Of a DNA stretch of 64,000 nt, positions 30,601 to 44,400 are shown piece after piece. The DNA is from Paragonimus westermani (taxonomy: Eukaryota; Platyhelminthes; Trematoda; Plagiorchiida; Troglotrematidae): positions 1-64,000 of the forward strand of contig QNGE01003860.1 in assembly GCA_008508345.1 (NCBI GenBank), given 5' to 3'. The notes under the pieces are model-generated. The model was not told where the DNA came from, did not search any database, and worked only from the letters and a program-made list of their open reading frames with translations. The translations under genes were made by a program, and so were the position numbers. Position 1 is the stretch's first letter; the number at the start of each line of letters is the position of its first letter.

Positions 30601-32465
30601 AAAACTTCATACGAATATGCGTTTGATTGCCACACAAGCCGGTAAGTCTACTGATTGTTCGCGAAACGTGAGATAAATGAATCCCTCGCCGACGTCTCCT
30701 CCGCGCACGTGGTTCCCAAAACGTTGAAACGAATGGCGTTATGGTATTGTTCCAACGCCGGAACACAAGTTTTCCCCATAAACACGGTTGGATTTGCCAG
30801 AAGGTAGTAATTTTCCTGCAATGTACGAAAGAATTCAGCTTAATTTTGAGTCTTCTGCTGAATTTGAATAAGGGTTGCTTCACTTTCTTTGTGTCCGTCG
30901 TCCCAGACTAGCTTTTCTTTACCAGACAAGTAATTACTACTGTGGATTTTACATGATCCTTTGATGGGGTACAAACGTTGGTCGAACCTTGTCTTTCTTA
31001 GACGCTACTGAATCTTTGCCAATATGTCCAGGGTTCTGAAGGCTTATGTCTGTCCTTGGATTTCGTGCCGATGGGAAAACCAATTTCAACGGTCTCTTGC
31101 GCACCTTGTTTAGATAGAACAAACCTAATTTAGACAGGTATGTTCTCTATAGAGCCTTAAGTCTTATGTCACTAACTTGCTGCATTTGAATGAAAACAAC
31201 TTACTACGGACGTCAAACATGATCCCATTCCCTGTTAGCTGAGGAAGGTGTTTTTAGCCTCATGGTTGTGCTACTCGAGTACCCTCCATGCAAGGCGGCA
31301 AAAATTTTTTTGCTTAGGTTGTTATTTCAACACAGTTGTAGACTCCAAAGGAACCGATAAAATACACGTCTTGCGCGACTCTGATGTTAAATGTAAACAA
31401 TTATCTTTAAAGGATCAACACTTCTAGGGCCTTGGGTTCACCGCAAATCTAGTTCAAGTATCGTCGCGATTCCTGAGAGACTACGTTTCATTAACCGCCT
31501 CTACATAGGTATTTACGTAAGTCATCGTTCCAGAGGGCGATCCTGAAGATTTGAACCTCTACTGGTAGCCCAGATATGATAAGTCGGTGGATCCGATCAG
31601 ATACGACTCAATCGCGTACTCGAGTGAAACAATTTCATCCCCCTTTTTATTGTATGGGTTTATGAAGACCGTTGAAGAATTTGGAAGTGACTACGGTAAT
31701 AAACATACTCAAGCGACTGCTAAAAAGTACGGCGTAGATGCTTGTTTGGTATCCTCATTCAATGGCATGGAAAGTGAGATATTCGTTGGACACATCTAGA
31801 GAGCAGTCACCCAAAGCGTTTCAGACAATCCAAATGACATGTATTTGATTCAAAAATCGTAATCTGCTCAAACTTCCAAGGGGAATTGGTGGCAGAACCG
31901 TGCAAATGACTAGCATAGAGTAGAAATTCGTTGTGATATGTTATGTTTGCGACTCCAGCTGCTTATTCGCTCACTCACAATAACATCTTATCATCAATCA
32001 CTTTTATGTATGTTCTGGTATGTCATGTCTGTTGATCGTATCTGTGGAAAAAAATGTGAGGGGAGCTGCGTGAGCTCAGGATAGGACAACCCTACTGGAC
32101 TGAATGGTGTCGGAGCGTTTAACTGTTTGATTGCATTACACTACTGACCACCCGATAAGATGGAAGTATCGAAAAATCTTCTGAAGCTAAGTTTTCGTTG
32201 TGGTGGAAAGTATTCGGTCAGCTTCATTTACAACAACTAAGGCAGCCGCATTCATAAAATGTGACTGAGTTGACAGTTGCATTGTCATAAGTCAATCAGT
32301 GTGCCGAAATACTCCTGAAAGACGTTTCACTCTCTAACAATTCCAGTTTGCTCAATCACCTTTGAGGTGCTCGTACCAATCTGACATAGTTATAAACAAT
32401 TAAATAAGCAGAACTAATATTTCAAGTCACATTGGATGGCGGCTGTCTAATTTTGACCGTGATGA
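30601..32465. other. Unassigned sequence
   Basis: No recognised gene. The minus frame 30596-30883 has an arginine run (EPRARRRRRRGIHL) and lies upstream, in minus sense, of the LINE endonuclease scrap, so it could be 5' LINE sequence. The plus frame 31587-31799 (70 residues, MDPIRYDSIAYSSET...) has no known motif. A B-box-like phrase on the minus strand lies at about 31541-31565. Confidence 0.4.
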
Positions 32466-32600
32466 GGATATGCAGTACTGAAGAATTCCGACAAGAGCGA
32501 AGCTCGAGTAGGGTACTTCGTCCCAGAACAAGTTGACTGGAAAGTCTATCTGAATGCGAAGTATGCAATCAAACATGAGCTTGAAATTAACCGACTACTC
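32466..32600 (+). repeat. Diverged hammerhead-bearing repeat, copy 1
   Basis: Same-strand relative of 54211-54345. Shared landmarks are TACTGA(A/C)GA, TTC, GAGCGAA(G/A)CTCG, then after about 35 bases AAAG(T/C)CTATCTGAATGC and GC(A/G)ATCAAA. The hammerhead core is damaged: CTGAAGAA replaces CTGANGAG, GAAG replaces GAAA, and the strand after the cleavage position no longer pairs upstream. Its helix III half, CTCGAG flanked by G and T, suggests an ancestral ACTCGAGT palindrome. It is inactive by inspection. Confidence 0.6.
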
Positions 32601-35600
32601 AACAACTCATCAAGAACCAGAATTATTAAGAAGGTGATTAGGAGCCAATGGGCATACGACAGTTGTGAGTTAGAGAACTGAATATACAAGTCAAGTATTG
32701 CAGATTACGCCGCGCAAGCCGTGAAGAATGACAGCAGTGACACTGCACTAACTAGTAACCTATTGGCCAGTTGAGAAACAAAATTGGACACAGTAAAAGC
32801 CATCTCGTTAAAAGCCGTCATTTTGGTGGTGTGAGCTCAAACATTCGCCTATCGTAACCATTCCACAATGTTTACCTAGGCGCACACATATATCCGAAAT
32901 GTATTTTGTTGGTCAAACACAGCAACTTGAGCGTATGGGTTCAACTTACTTTATAGGTAGATGTTATTCACGTAACTACCATACCATGTCCTCTAAGGAA
33001 CACTACAGAATGGATAAGGTGGAATGAAATATTACCGAGCATCCTGCCGTCTAATTTTTATGTATGTTCGAGCAACAGCGTTGAGTCGGAGAACCAAGAC
33101 ACGTGGAAAGACCTGTATACTGCATTCAATTAGTCATTTTACTTTACTCGGGTCATGCACCCATTAATGAACTTTAACGTCTCTCGCTACTTCAACTTAG
33201 TAAGTAGTGAGAGTCGTAATTTGGAACAACGAGTTCATTTCACCTAATTTATCTAAAGCAGAGAAGACTTACCACGCGGTATTAGCCTTTCGATTTACTT
33301 CCGTCAGTCTCTACACTAAGATCAGCTAATATGACATAAACCCGACACATTAGCAACAAGTAAACCGCTTAACCGGAAAGCTTCAATCATTCGCAAATTA
33401 GGTAGATATAGTCAGTTTCAAAAAGGGCAGATTGACTAAGTCACCATCTTCCACCTATTGAAAGTTGGTGGATACTGTTCAATTAGCATTGCTTCACTTG
33501 TCACTGACAGTTTCGAAGTACTATTGCTCAACGGTATTTTTATTGATTTGGCCGGGTCAACCGAGTGACCGGTTCCAAGAAGATGTTTGATGATCAACGA
33601 AGCCAGGATCTTTGAGATTGCGGTAGTCAACAAGCCTGTTTTTGGCAATTCGGAAAATATTCATCCATAAGTCGGCTCCTATAATTTGCTGCAATCATTC
33701 AGCTTTTCCGCCTGTAGAGGTGTCATTGCCGACAAAGTTGAGTTGGTAGACTACACGTGAAGCAGACTGATGGGTTGAGTATGTTTATCACAGCTACGGA
33801 CAGTCAACCCACAAATGTGTAATAAAAGGGGGGGAATTGAACAGCTGGATATATGCATCACAAAGCCGACGTCAAGTTGCGGCTCATGTTGTCGGAAAAA
33901 TGATAATCCGTGATGTGTCGTTGCAGAACTGGACATTTTTTTTTGTGTGTAGTCCTCCAATATTTGTATTTTCTTACTGTAGAGATTCATTAAATTTTCC
34001 CACAACCGCTACCTACTCGCTTCCATTTTTAAACCTCTCTTGTTTATCTAGCCGCAGCTTTGTAAAACACGATTTTTACCAACCTATTTTTTTTGTACCT
34101 AACGAATCCGGAGCTGAAGAACTGCCATTGTTGCACGTTCCACCAGTGCTTACGATAAACAGACCATTGTCACGTTCTGCCCAGCTGTTCAGTGATAAGA
34201 ATGCCTAAGACAAGCAAACAGTTGTTGACCTCCAACTCATAAACTGCTAGGAGATTTGGATGGATGAAGTCAAATTCACTAGACAATGAAATAAAAAAAC
34301 ACTTTTTAGCAGAAATTAAAATGCTATCCATGTGAAGTTGTTGATGCGAAACACGGGTAATTATTTCCAGGTGTCATCTTTCACACATCCCGAGGAATAC
34401 ATTTGCAATTAGAGGTTCCAAAGAGATATCCATAGCTACATCATCAAACTGTTTATGCTCTGCTCTTTCCAATGCAAGCGGGACGACTTCTTTGAGGGTA
34501 AAAGTGCTTTCGTTGAGAAATCTAACGGAACACATGCTTATCTTCTGAGTGGAATTTGTCTCCAACAAAGTGACAGTTTCACGCAGTGGTTTGTCAGTGA
34601 ATCGAACTCTCTAGGCAATCATAATGTCAAAATTCTAGCAAATGGCGGGACAGTTAAACTCAGTGACCATTAACCAGTACTGTGTGCACAAAACATGACA
34701 CATGCAGTCGATTTTCTGTGTATAAGCTTGTATCATCGGTGAGTAAATGTTTGAAATTGGTTGAAGAATCCTTTCACGGGTTATTGCTATTTGAGGTGTG
34801 CCAAATATTACTAGTTTTATGTCCACCACTGACGACTGTAGGTCGAGGTGTTGAAGAATTGCAGTTGTTAAATGACGTGCCATATCACCGTTCGCGATGG
34901 ATGCTTTTCCCAAACGAAGATCTTATCATTTTTCAGGGATATCCTCTGAGGATGTGTTGCTAAATTCGCAAGCACACCTTTAGCTCTGGCAACTGACAGT
35001 TAGACAAGCTAATGTCTTTATAGGGGTGGGAAAGCAGTATTCATGAAATAAGTCAAAATTGTAGATGATATGTGAAATAATTGACTAAAGACTAGTTTAC
35101 ATCTTGTTGAAATGCTACTACCCCAGTCTAACCAGAGTTGCAATACTATTATCAGGTCACTAAAATTGTTACCATTTTCTTACTATCCGGAGTGAAATTA
35201 CTCTTTCTGATTAATTTGCATCACCCGTTCATTTCTTTTGGATTAACCATGTTTGTAGCCACAAACAAATAATAGTCTTCAGCCGTGGTAGTCAATAAAA
35301 TTCGATACACTTGCAATACAAGTCGCTTTTCTATTGGCTACTGCGTCGTGGTTAAGAAGTACTTATACAGAGTATAGTTGGGTATAATTTCTGGTAACTC
35401 AATAACCAGTGATCAACGCAAATCAGCCCGGTCGCAAAGTTACTTGCTGTTTTACACTTCCACCGGATGAGTATATGAACGAAGGTAATGTACCACGGGC
35501 GCTGAAAAAATTATTTCTGAGTTCTCCTAACCAATACCATCGAAGCGGGAAGAAAGTGTACGTTGCCACATACCATCACTTCGTTCACACTGGTCAACAG

Positions 35601-38600
35601 CTTACGGCGTACACATCATTTAGAACAGACACTAAGAGATGGACAGGAAGTGAACATAGATAGATTTGTATCAGGTGGTGTGTGAGCAACGTCACTGCCA
35701 AACGATGGGTCGTTTCAACTGTTTTCTTTCTTAACTGAAGGCTGGCTAGCAAGTTCACATTATTACAGCTCTTGTAAACGTCAATGAGTTCGACCTCAAA
35801 TTGTGTAACAACATTGCAAGCGTGCTGAATGGGTCGATTTGGTAATCTGTTGTCATGAGTTGGTCAACAATTGATGATGTGTAGTTTCTACCGGTTGGTT
35901 CATTAGTGTACACTTACTGCTTTGTCAGCTGTTGTAACTAGTTGGAGCGTGTGCTGCCACTCGTACCGAAATTTGTCCATCTGACATGGAATATAAATGG
36001 GTGCTACCGTAAACAGTCCATTGAGCCCAGTTTCTTACAACCAACAAAGCAGTTTGTTTAGTTTACCAGTCCTATCAGTTATCCCTCAGACCACATATGT
36101 CTACATGGACGTTTATAGAAACAAAATAGATTGACAACTATCTTCACGAGTAGCAGAACACTCTCCAGAGGGGCTAAAACGGATAAGACAATTCCACACT
36201 AACGAATCAGTCACTCGAAGCGGCACATCATCAACTGCCATTTAACTCGTGATGATGCCACGATAACGCTCATGATACTAGCAAATCGACCCAATTAACT
36301 CATTCACCGTGTTGACGGACAATCAAGGTCAAAAGTCACCGGAGCTATGTTGATCCGATCATACCAGTAGGTTTTAAGTGTTCCTCCTTTGGAAAGGGGA
36401 CACAATTGGGGAAATCATTAAACCATTGTAATGGTTTGCGTTACTAACTTACCGGGCATCATCACAACTGTACTCAGTTTTTTCCAGTAACAGGATGGTT
36501 GAAAGCAGTGTTCGAATATCTAACATTGTTGGAACAGCCAAGGAGTACCAAAAATCGAATGCCAATATCTGACAAACAAGCTGTTGAATACTCATCGCTA
36601 CTCAAACTGTCTACATTTATAAACAGTCCAGCATAACTTGATTTCCAGCCAGCACAGAGTAAAAGAATGCATAATAACAATCCACTTCCGGTATTCGCAA
36701 ACCCCCAGTAGAACATTTCTCCAAAATTTCACTGCGTGCAGTATTATCATTTTGAACCGAAGACAAAATTGTGGATTCTTCGCTAACCCAGTGGGTTTGA
36801 CTATCAAATCTCCGGATGCACTTGCAGCCCGATAAGAACTTCACGACGGCTGAGAGGTAAAATCTGGTTTTAACAAGACACCATTTATCATTCTCTGCTG
36901 ACGTGACAAAAATAGCGTACGACTCAGTGGGGCTTCGTGCTGTGTCAGTTGAAAATACCGCGAACTGATTCCGCGTCGATAATAACAAAGCACAAAACGA
37001 TTTTGTGTTCCCAATTTTTATCCTGAAAACTTGAATTAATTTTAAAAGCAGAAAGAATCATTGTAGAGCGCGATGTGCTAAAGTTAGCCTTAGATCCTTG
37101 AAAATAGGTATAATAACATATTCATAGTTTGCGTAAGAAAGTTATATGTTAACGACGGTTTCACCCTACGAATCAAAAAAATGGTGCAGTTGTTACCCTT
37201 ATCTCAAATTGTATTGATTTCTGACTTTGGCTGGAACAAGACTGTTTGTGAGGTACACCTGTGACGTGCACACCGTCCTAAGCAGTAGCTGCCAGTCGAT
37301 GGTTTGCGAGCCTAATTCAGCTGGCTGTGACTCAAGTCACAACGCAATTTCTACAAATACACAACAGTTCCAAGACAATTCTAACGTCAGGTTTAGTTTG
37401 GAACACTTAAATAGCTGTTACTTAACTTCTCGACCTTAAAACTTTCCTGTTTCCTGAGGTGAACTTAACCTAACGTCATATTTTGACAAGCGTGCACTTG
37501 ATATCTGTTTGGACAAATGCACACATATTTTTCAGTGAGATTGCGATCGCATCAGTTCACGCTCTCGCACCTACTAGCCTGACATTGGGCATTCAACACT
37601 GTTGTTAGCATCATATCAAAGTGTTGGAAAAGAATTTATCCAGACACAGCGCACTGAACTGTTGCATTCGGATGATCTGACATTACTGTAAGCAAGTCCT
37701 GATTAGTTTGGCAATTTTTGTAATATTTTCTGTTGCTTGTCAGAGGTGAATAAACGTGTTGAAGTTCAATATGCTCATCGCGAGTTACGTTTTTTCTGTA
37801 AACAAACATTTGGCGCTTATTTTCTACACGAGATAGTTTCATAATGTGACGCGGAAATGCGTAATTTATGACTTTTAGAGATTTTTAAAGTCGAAATCGA
37901 ACATGAAACTAGAGACAGCCGGAGAAGACAAAGCACGGCGAATTTACTTGATCAAGGAACGATTTAACAGGGATTGGAATGGTTGGAAGGTATAAATCTC
38001 GGAAAAGTTGCTTGCAGTGAGTGAGCTCCAACTCCTCTCCGTCAGCGGCTGAACCGAAAAACCCCTATCTCCCACCAGTTTCGCTTTCCCTAAAGCATTT
38101 GCAAAGATAACGACAATAACCTGATACATAAGAAGGACTGGTTATCTACAAGCAAACCCCGTTTGTAATTAAAAAGACAGATTGTGAGTGAAATGGGAGA
38201 TGAAGTCGGGAAACCTTTTGGAAGTGGTCAACTATATTACGGAGTTCAAATATTTATAGTACTGATGACTTTGTAAGATGGTTCTAGTCTAGTAACAGGT
38301 AGACCTTAGTTTAAATCACGCCCACCTCCTCTAAATGACGTGTCCAAACCTGAAATCGCCTTCATTTAGTCATCCACTGATAACTCAAACCCGTGGTGGT
38401 AATTTATCCTATGTACTTAGCTCTCGTTTATGTGTATTACTGTTTAATCTCTTCGAATTTTTCCGATTAATCCACCAAACGCACATGGATTGATGACAGT
38501 TGTGCATTGTTTGTTTGTGCTTCGTTGGCGGACTGATTGAAGTGCATCGGTCTAGTACAACGCGTTGCTGTCGCCGTTCCAATAATTTATCGTGTTCGTC

Positions 38601-40513
38601 AAGCCGGAATGGCTCAACAGAGCGATACAAACGGATGGGAAGTAAATCCACAGGAATGTGTGCATCACAGTGGAGAGTGGTCACAAAAACAGTTATAAAT
38701 TACACGCTAGAATGGGTACAAATGATTGAAAAGTATGATAAACTTAAAGGAAACAGTGGCCACTGTTCAACAAGCAGCGTTTACTAGCTAACTTTGATTT
38801 GAAAAGTTGTAGACTTAAGAGTGATTGCTTTGGTGCTTCTGAAATCAAGCTCTAAGAGGAGAGAAAATCTCTAAACTTTCTGACCACATACGTTATACAT
38901 AGTAAAATGTGTTTTTTGGAATACTTTGGTGAACTCCACTGCATGAGCGTCGGTGTAGAGCCAGTACAGCAATTTTTCAGTTAGGTGCTTTCACGATGGT
39001 TTGCAAAATCAAACCTGACGCCTTTATGATTAAGCTGACTGAATATTGTAAACATTGTTCATGTGTTGCTCAGTACATTTAAACAAGCTGGCGATTTCAG
39101 GTTGGAAGGAACGTTCCTATGACGAATAACCAAATGACGTTAACCAGCCAATTACTGTGACCATTCTGAGGACAATATGGTTAACCGAGTTGATGTGATG
39201 ATTCGATCAAACTAATGTGGGATCCTGACGTTAACAAAGTCCTCGCTAACGGTAGCAGTTTGAGAAAAATCATTTCCCAGCGGACCCCAAAGCGTGAAGA
39301 TTGCCCGGTAGTCAATCAACACCATTTACATACTAGTTCAGTAGAGTTATCTTACACCGTAACCCTGTATTCCATTCATACTGGCCAAAGCTTTTCAATC
39401 AACTAATCGGCTACATACACTTTCAACAACATCACAGTAATACTCAGTGCAGTTTATATATATTGTTGTGCTTCGTTAGGCGTTGGTCATCAGGTTTTTC
39501 CATGCTGCCTTCTAGTATGGATTAATTTCATCTAATCTTAAGTTTACAGATCGGTCGACCTGAGTTCATCTTGTTGTCAATCAATTCAGTTATCTGCCGA
39601 AACACATGGAGGTGCCTGTCTTACCAGCACTGTAGTCAGTCATAGCCCAAAAGTAATAAGCATACTGTCCACTGGGCATTGTATTTGGCTCTTCTGAACA
39701 AAATGACTGTCAGCCAAATCGCCAAACTGTTTTAATACACAACAAAGTTTTGACAAACTTGATAATCTACAGTTTCACACAGGGTCCTAAATGTCATTCA
39801 ACACGTTCTGCAGACTAAGGATGATAGTGTGTAGCTTCATTTGCAATTACGTTTGTTGGCTACTAACTAACAACAAATCGTCAATCGTCCTCGGATGCCA
39901 GTCTAACCGTTGTTGCATTTTACGTCGTTCATAAATATAACAGTTTCTGTTCAAACATGATCTTCGTCACAAACTCGGTTTGCATGAGAAACAACACCGG
40001 AAATACTAAGCTGATAAATTGCCATCCAATTTTATAGTCAGGTGGAATTAAACAAATCTAATTTTGAGTACCAATTCTGGTTTCTGCTTTCAGTCAACAA
40101 ACTCCTGTTCATCAGAGCGGTGGCGACCCAATTCCAGACAAAACTGTAAGTAAAGCCAACAAAGAAAATAGAGTTTTTCAAAATTATCCCACTCGCTACT
40201 CCACAAACAGTGCCCGCAACATTAGTGAACGTGTACGAACTCAAAAGTTGGTCCATGTTCGTGAACCGCTCCGGTTAATTTTACACGCGAACTAACCCAG
40301 AAGCAGTTTGTGAGTTAGAGGAAGGATAGCATAAAATATTGGGTGACAACCACTTCATATGCCTGTATCAATAGTCGTTGTTGATGACCCGTGTGCAAAT
40401 AAACGAAGGACGCGCTAACATGACATACCCGGACCACTGTAAGCATCCCTTAACAGGAGGTGATCATAAACTCAGGGGTCTGAGGCACTAGTTCCCAACC
40501 ATTCTGTGATTTA
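32601..40513. other. Unassigned sequence (~7.9 kb)
   Basis: No gene can be supported. The longest frames (33837-34208 plus, 36617-36988 minus, 38409-38684 minus, 38500-38787 plus, 35409-35663 plus) have no known domain, and several overlap each other on opposite strands. A hairpin CTCTCGCTACTT / AAGTAGTGAGAG lies near 33180-33212. The stretch is either intergenic, intronic, or composed of repeats too old to recognise. Confidence 0.45.
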
Positions 40514-40767
40514 AATAGAATGGTGAGAAGAAAAATTGCGATAATAACTTGTTTCACACACTCTCGTCAGCCATAAACGCGTGACTAGCATGAAAACAAA
40601 TCAACTCAAATGAAACGGTTAGGAATACAAATCCGGCTGGATAGTGACTGATACTCACGACTAAACACATGACACGCAAGGATTTTTAGTCCGTTGTTTT
40701 TGTGTACCTGGAACCGGCTGCCGATGGTTGATCAAAAATGCCTTTATATACTGGAGAGTTTGTGAGT
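40514..40767 (+). repeat. Foldback arm, left
   Basis: Begins AATAGAATGGTGAGAAG and ends GAGAGTTTGTGAGT. Differences from the right arm are substitutions only, for example GTGACTAGC versus GTGGCTAGC and AATACAAAT versus AATATAAAT, plus three or four around TCACGACTAAAC. Confidence 0.85.
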
Positions 40768-41178
40768 TATGTTCAGCAGAAAGAAAGTCGTGATACTGAC
40801 GCTGTGACCGATGGTCGGTGAAGACCTTGTTCGTTGGGTGTCAATCATAGGTGTGTGAGTTATTTCAACTCTCATTCACCTTGTGATGTGCTCCTTGGCC
40901 CAGCTTTCAAGCGTTCTTTCTATTCCATTAACGTACGTTTTCACAATGCCATATAAAGTGATACGTGCAGTGACTGGTGAAAAGCACAGAATTTTGGCTT
41001 TTACCGGAGGTATCGCTAAGCTAGTCGTTTTTGAAAGTACGACAAGCTGTGCTACATTGGACAAAAGTTTCAGAACGGCACAGATCATCTTTCTGAAACT
41101 GTTCATCAAACTGTCACTTTTGAAGGAGAGTTAAAATGAATGCAGCTTTTTGCATCTTCGGTTAAGGTCTTGGTGAAC
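40768..41178. other. Foldback spacer with overlapping open frames
   Basis: Both strands are open over most of the spacer (40876-41109 minus and 40883-41134 plus). The plus frame includes MPYKVIRAVTGEKHRILAFT. No homology is recognised. The spacer could be a captured host fragment, but this cannot be tested by eye. Confidence 0.3.
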
Positions 41179-41432
41179 ACTCACAAACTCTCCAGTATAT
41201 AAAGGCATTTTTGATCAACCATCGGCAGCCGGTTCCAGGTACACAAAAACAACGGACTAAAAATCCTTGCGTGTCATGTGTTTATCCGTGAGTATCATTC
41301 ACCATCCAGCCGGATTTATATTCCTAACCGTTTCATTTGAGTTGATTTGTTTTCATGCTAGCCACGCGTTTATGGCTGACGAGAGTGTGTGAAACAAGTT
41401 ATTATCGCAATTTTTCTTCTCACCATTCTATT
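41179..41432 (-). repeat. Foldback arm, right
   Basis: Reverse complement of the left arm. The outer end is CACCATTCTATT, and the flank beyond (CAAGTCTCCC) is unrelated to the left flank. Confidence 0.85.
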
Positions 41433-44400
41433 CAAGTCTCCCTAAGAGACTCAACCTTTTTCATTTCTAAGACGAGCACATCCTGTGATTATTCCGTGGT
41501 CACCCATACCACTTGTGTTATGCTGCTGAAATCAATGATATGTAAGAAGGTAGATGAATATCAGTTTGGAAGAAAGCTTGAAAGGTTTTTCAACTTTATT
41601 CACTCCACGGACATAACTTAATTGCAATAAATGATAATTTGTTGATTTTGCTACTAACACTGTAACTGAAGGCGCGTGAAATTGATTTACCTACCCCGAC
41701 TTGGTGGCTATCATTGCGAAGAATACTGATTCGCACTGATAAGTAGCGGTCGAAGAACTAACGACTGTGCTTGTCAACAAACTAGAATAAGTGGGGATCT
41801 GTTCGCACCAAAACTGCCTGGTACTCAGGCTAGCATTTTCTAAAGCTGCTTTCCTGCTGATTCGTCCTGAAGTCCAAGTGGATTATCTCTCGCTAACTTT
41901 GTCTTACTCATCGCGAACATAACATTGGTTCACGATTCAAACGGGCTCCACGCTGAAATTACTGATGTCAAATGATTACTATTCAGAAATTGCATTGGGT
42001 CAAATCGACGATTTCTGAACTCTTGTCGTGTTTCTGGGGACATTGTTTACTTAACTCCATTGGGAACATCATTAACTGTCGAAAGGTTCACCCGATTTCC
42101 GCATATAACACGAAGACTCCAATTAATTTACTCACAAATGCACGAGCTTTAACCCGGTTTTCATATACTTTTTAAATCCACAGGTTATCGGACAACCACC
42201 CGAGATTATCTGTAATTACTGCAATCCTCTCCAGGTTCCAGCAGAATTCATTAGAATTCAGTTGTGCAAACAACATTGCGTACAAAGACATTTGTGCAAA
42301 CCCTTCACCTTCCTTGGCCAACTTCATGATCCATATATAACTTTAGTAACTCTAAAGTCTGTAGTGGCAAGCAAAATTGTTTGAGAGTTCAAATATCATA
42401 ATCCAGTCTCGCCTAAATGAGAAGTCAATAGTCAATAGGGTCACCTCCGGAATGCGTGGCTGGGATTCGACCCCCGAGTTTGAAGAAGAGGTGTAGCGCT
42501 GGCCAGCCCCAACAAAAGCAGAACTTGAACCTGTTGCTTCCTTCAAAAAGTTGTTGGCTGGGAATTCTACCTGATCACGGAAGCTAAAATGAAGTCTGAG
42601 TGATGTTTGATTTAACTTAATCAAATTCCCGGAATATTATGTGCCCCTAAGAATTGTCCTGCAAAAAGCTGTGTGAGTGAACAGAAAGTTGCAGGCAGCA
42701 ATCTACTTGAAATAATTTCAACATGTCACTAGGCAAGATGCTGAAAATGAGAAGCTGACCGAGATGACTTATTTGACCACTAATCGATTGGCAGTCTCAC
42801 GACCTCATTTTGCAGTAATAACCTCAAGGAAAAATGAATCGAACTCTGATGTAACAATTTTTTAACCTCTAGGAGATTCAGTCTTACACCCTTATCGCTC
42901 AGTTTTCATACTTCGAGTGGTTAGCACGTCCCCGGTGAGGAAACCACTCGCCTAGGTGTCGACTCGTAGCCTGAAGACATGCCAGTGACGGCCTCATTCC
43001 AGCTGTCTTTAATTCGTCAGTCCATCAGCGGACGAGACCGGTCGTACACTGTCGTATTGGGCACGTAACCTGGAACAATTTACATTCTACATATGTAGAT
43101 TTTAAACCACTGAACATAGGTAGAGCGGGTATATTAAATTTTGCATACCTATTTTGTTACCGGTGATTCTGCCCACACAGGATGCTTACAGGTTTGACAG
43201 TCTAGTAGACAAAAGCACCCCGGTTCAAATACCATTCAGATTTTTACCATCCGGGGAGCCCAAAAAAGAAATCAGCTATCGTGGATTCCCGCTGAACGTG
43301 ACTATCATTCCATTAGGCAGTTTCTGAAGCTGCCTTTTCCAGGATAGTTTGATAGTTGCGAAAAATGTAGGCTGCGACTTTTTCGGATGCATTCGATAGA
43401 GTGTGAATACAGTGGCAGTATGTGTCTGGCATTTCCAAGTGACACTTAATAACTCTACGAACTATCACCTTATCCACCACACACATTTGATCACAGCTTT
43501 CTCATTCGTGTTGAATGTTCAGTCGGCCTCCCTCTAAGTGGACCACCAGAGGTGCGAATCCCGGTCAGGATATTTTGAGGTACTGTGCTTATCATTGCGC
43601 TATTGACCGCAGTTTAGGTGCGATCAACTTACCATTTATGAAGGCTTATCCCCATTAGCCTGATTTGAAAACGAAAGAATTCAAGTGTCAAAAACGTAAA
43701 AACTGATCTAGCAAAATTCTTACAGGGATGCGTGAGTGCTTCTGACGTATGTTGGTGTCGAAAATTCGTGTACTTTCCTTGCTCGTGATTCATTCAGTGC
43801 ATCACCAAAACTGTGTTACATTGTATGACGTTTCAGTTATGACAACGAATGAATTAAAGGTATTTTGTGTTAATTGAATTCAATGCAGTTACCGACGGTA
43901 GATGTAATTATGTCGGCGTGGGTTTAAAACCAATTCACTACTCGCCTTATTTGCGTGAGGATTTTTAATCTCCGTGTTTCATGCATCAGTTTCCCCAGAA
44001 GGATCACTTAGGAGACAGACCGGTAGTGGTTCGCTTTAGTGGTCCGTGGTGGATGAACAATGCATCAAGACGATACATGAAACGCTGGTAAGAAACAGTT
44101 TATTTCGAAAACTACCTATCGTTCATTGTTCCTTAGGTGCCCCTTCAAATGAGTGTCATACAATCGCTTCTACGCTATTTACACCGTTAGGAAAAGGCTC
44201 GTACTATTGCGTACGGCACATGAGAATCTTTTATTTACATGCTGCTCTGTCTGTGGTACAGTTACACAAACCTTCCTGTCAGCGCATTACCATCTGCTAT
44301 CACAATTAACATGAAGAGTCACTCATAATTGCTCACTCACAGTATGTAATGTGCGTTGCCATTTATTAAGTCCCATCACCCAACTACATCACCTCCGCTA

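Larger units (their letters stand above)
40514..41432. mobile_element. Foldback element with 254-bp near-identical arms
   Basis: Arms 40514-40767 and 41179-41432 are reverse complements without gaps (paired coordinates sum to 81946). I count about six mismatches over 254 positions, roughly 98% identity. A 411-bp unique spacer separates them. Each arm carries ATGCCTTTATATACTGGAGA near its inner end. No transposase is encoded. I could not identify a target-site duplication. A non-autonomous foldback or MITE-like element, or a recent inverted duplication, would both fit. Confidence 0.82.

Noticed and set aside
30643..30675. CTGATTGTTCGCGAAACGTG, hammerhead-like
   Set aside because: The core needs CUGANGA. 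Here the G-A of positions 8-9 is missing and helix II would be a single pair.
41375..41400. CTGACGAG followed by GTGTGTGAAAC in the right foldback arm, resembling a hammerhead core
   Set aside because: There is no helix II between the two core blocks, no C before GAAA and no pairing flanks. Chance match.
42900..43090. CGAGTGGTTAGCACGTCCCCGG, resembling a tRNA A-box region
   Set aside because: No matching acceptor, anticodon and T arms could be assembled into a tRNA cloverleaf.
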